Part shown: piece by piece, positions 6,079 to 6,421 of the stretch
How the letters are laid out: each line of letters begins with the position of its first letter
How positions within the stretch are numbered: position 1 is the stretch's first letter
Assembly (NCBI GenBank): GCA_934432885.1
Contig: CAKRYY010000059.1
Coordinates: 1 to 6,421, forward strand
Reading direction: 5' to 3'
DNA: 6,421 bases
Source of the DNA: an uncultured Lachnospiraceae bacterium
GTDB lineage: Bacteria; Bacillota; Clostridia; Lachnospirales; Lachnospiraceae
Translations under genes and position numbers: made by a program
Notes under the pieces: generated by a model
Database searches by the model: none
What the model was told of the DNA's origin: nothing
Seen by the model: only the letters and a program-made list of their open reading frames with translations

Positions 6079-6421
6079 TCAAAAAGAAACGACGGAATAA
6101 TAGCCGTTATCATCAATTGCCGCCTGATAAAGCGCGCCTGTCTCAGCATCCACACAGTACATATTTCCAGTTCTGGTGTGAATTCCCGTCATATCCTCAT
6201 AATACTCTACCATAAGGTAATAGGACCTGCTGTTAATCGAAACCGCACTGCTGCAGACATACAGGTTGCGCCCTCCCTTTCCCGGAACAGCACAGCTCAT
6301 ATCTACAAGCACGCCTCTTTCCACCAGCCCTGCGACCAATGTGGCGACTGCCGTCTGAATATCAAGCGGAGCCTCAAACAAAAACGTATAATCCCTGCGC
6401 ACGATCGGACATGCCGCACCA
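6079..6421 (-). CDS. C-terminal part of an unrecognised protein running off the right edge
   Basis: The minus-strand reading frame is open to the window edge and ends at a TGA at 6081-6079, giving at least 113 residues. The first possible start, a GTG at 6402, has no ribosome binding site, and the frame continues upstream of it (GAACPIV before RRDYTF), so this is best read as the end of a longer gene. The visible part has an alternating hydrophobic and helical stretch (LDIQTAVATLVAGLVERG), then strand-like segments with several Tyr residues (SRSYYLMVEYYEDM) and a Cys/Thr/Gly-rich end (GNMYCVDAETGALYQAA, GYYSVVSF). DAETGALY resembles a beta-hairpin repeat common in extracellular or periplasmic folds, but this is only an impression. 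I do not recognise a family. It is 88 bases upstream of nfnA and may or may not share its transcript. Confidence 0.65.
   Translation of the reverse strand, partial: GAACPIVRRDYTFLFEAPLDIQTAVATLVAGLVERGVLVDMSCAVPGKGGRNLYVCSSAVSINSRSYYLMVEYYEDMTGIHTRTGNMYCVDAETGALYQAAIDDNGYYSVVSF

Noticed and set aside
6061..6090. Hairpin-like CTTTTT-G-AAAAAG at the end of the right-edge gene, as a terminator
   Set aside because: The stem is entirely weak A-T pairs with almost no loop, and there is no GC-rich stem followed by a T-run; it is not a convincing terminator.

Overview
The window looks like a chromosomal segment of an anaerobic Clostridia-type Firmicute, most likely a member of the Lachnospiraceae. 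This rests on moderate GC content, strong GGAGG-type ribosome binding sites, and the combination of an NfnAB-type electron-bifurcating transhydrogenase, RlmH, a VanW-family secreted protein and a pyrimidine-nucleoside phosphorylase. The taxonomic call is inference from gene content and style, not from a marker comparison. I see no transposase, phage gene, tRNA, rRNA or CRISPR array.

Every supported gene lies on the minus strand, so transcription runs from high to low coordinates. Read in that direction: (1) the C-terminal end of an unrecognised protein that enters from the right edge (6421-6079); (2) an 88-base intergenic region with the only good promoter candidate in the window and a small palindrome over its -10; (3) nfnA (5990-5100) and nfnB (5100-3715), joined by a TAATG overlap; (4) a 225-residue zinc-ribbon protein with two membrane segments and no assigned function (3683-3006); (5) rlmH (2999-2520); (6) a VanW-domain exported protein (2491-1307); (7) pyrimidine-nucleoside phosphorylase, pdp (1301 to the left edge, cut just before its stop).

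From nfnA to pdp the gaps are -1, 31, 6, 28 and 5 bases, with no recognisable terminator, so the six genes can plausibly be read as one transcription unit. The functions are mostly housekeeping: redox balancing between NADH, ferredoxin and NADPH; 23S rRNA modification; an envelope protein; and nucleoside salvage. The grouping looks like a core-genome operon of unrelated functions, not a dedicated pathway or defence system. No gap exceeds 300 bases.

I do not see a clearly new biological system. The items most worth a second look are the uncharacterised zinc-ribbon membrane protein, the His/Cys-rich tail of NfnA whose codons also form the nfnB ribosome binding site, the atypical Asp ligand position in NfnA, and the unidentified partial protein at the right edge.
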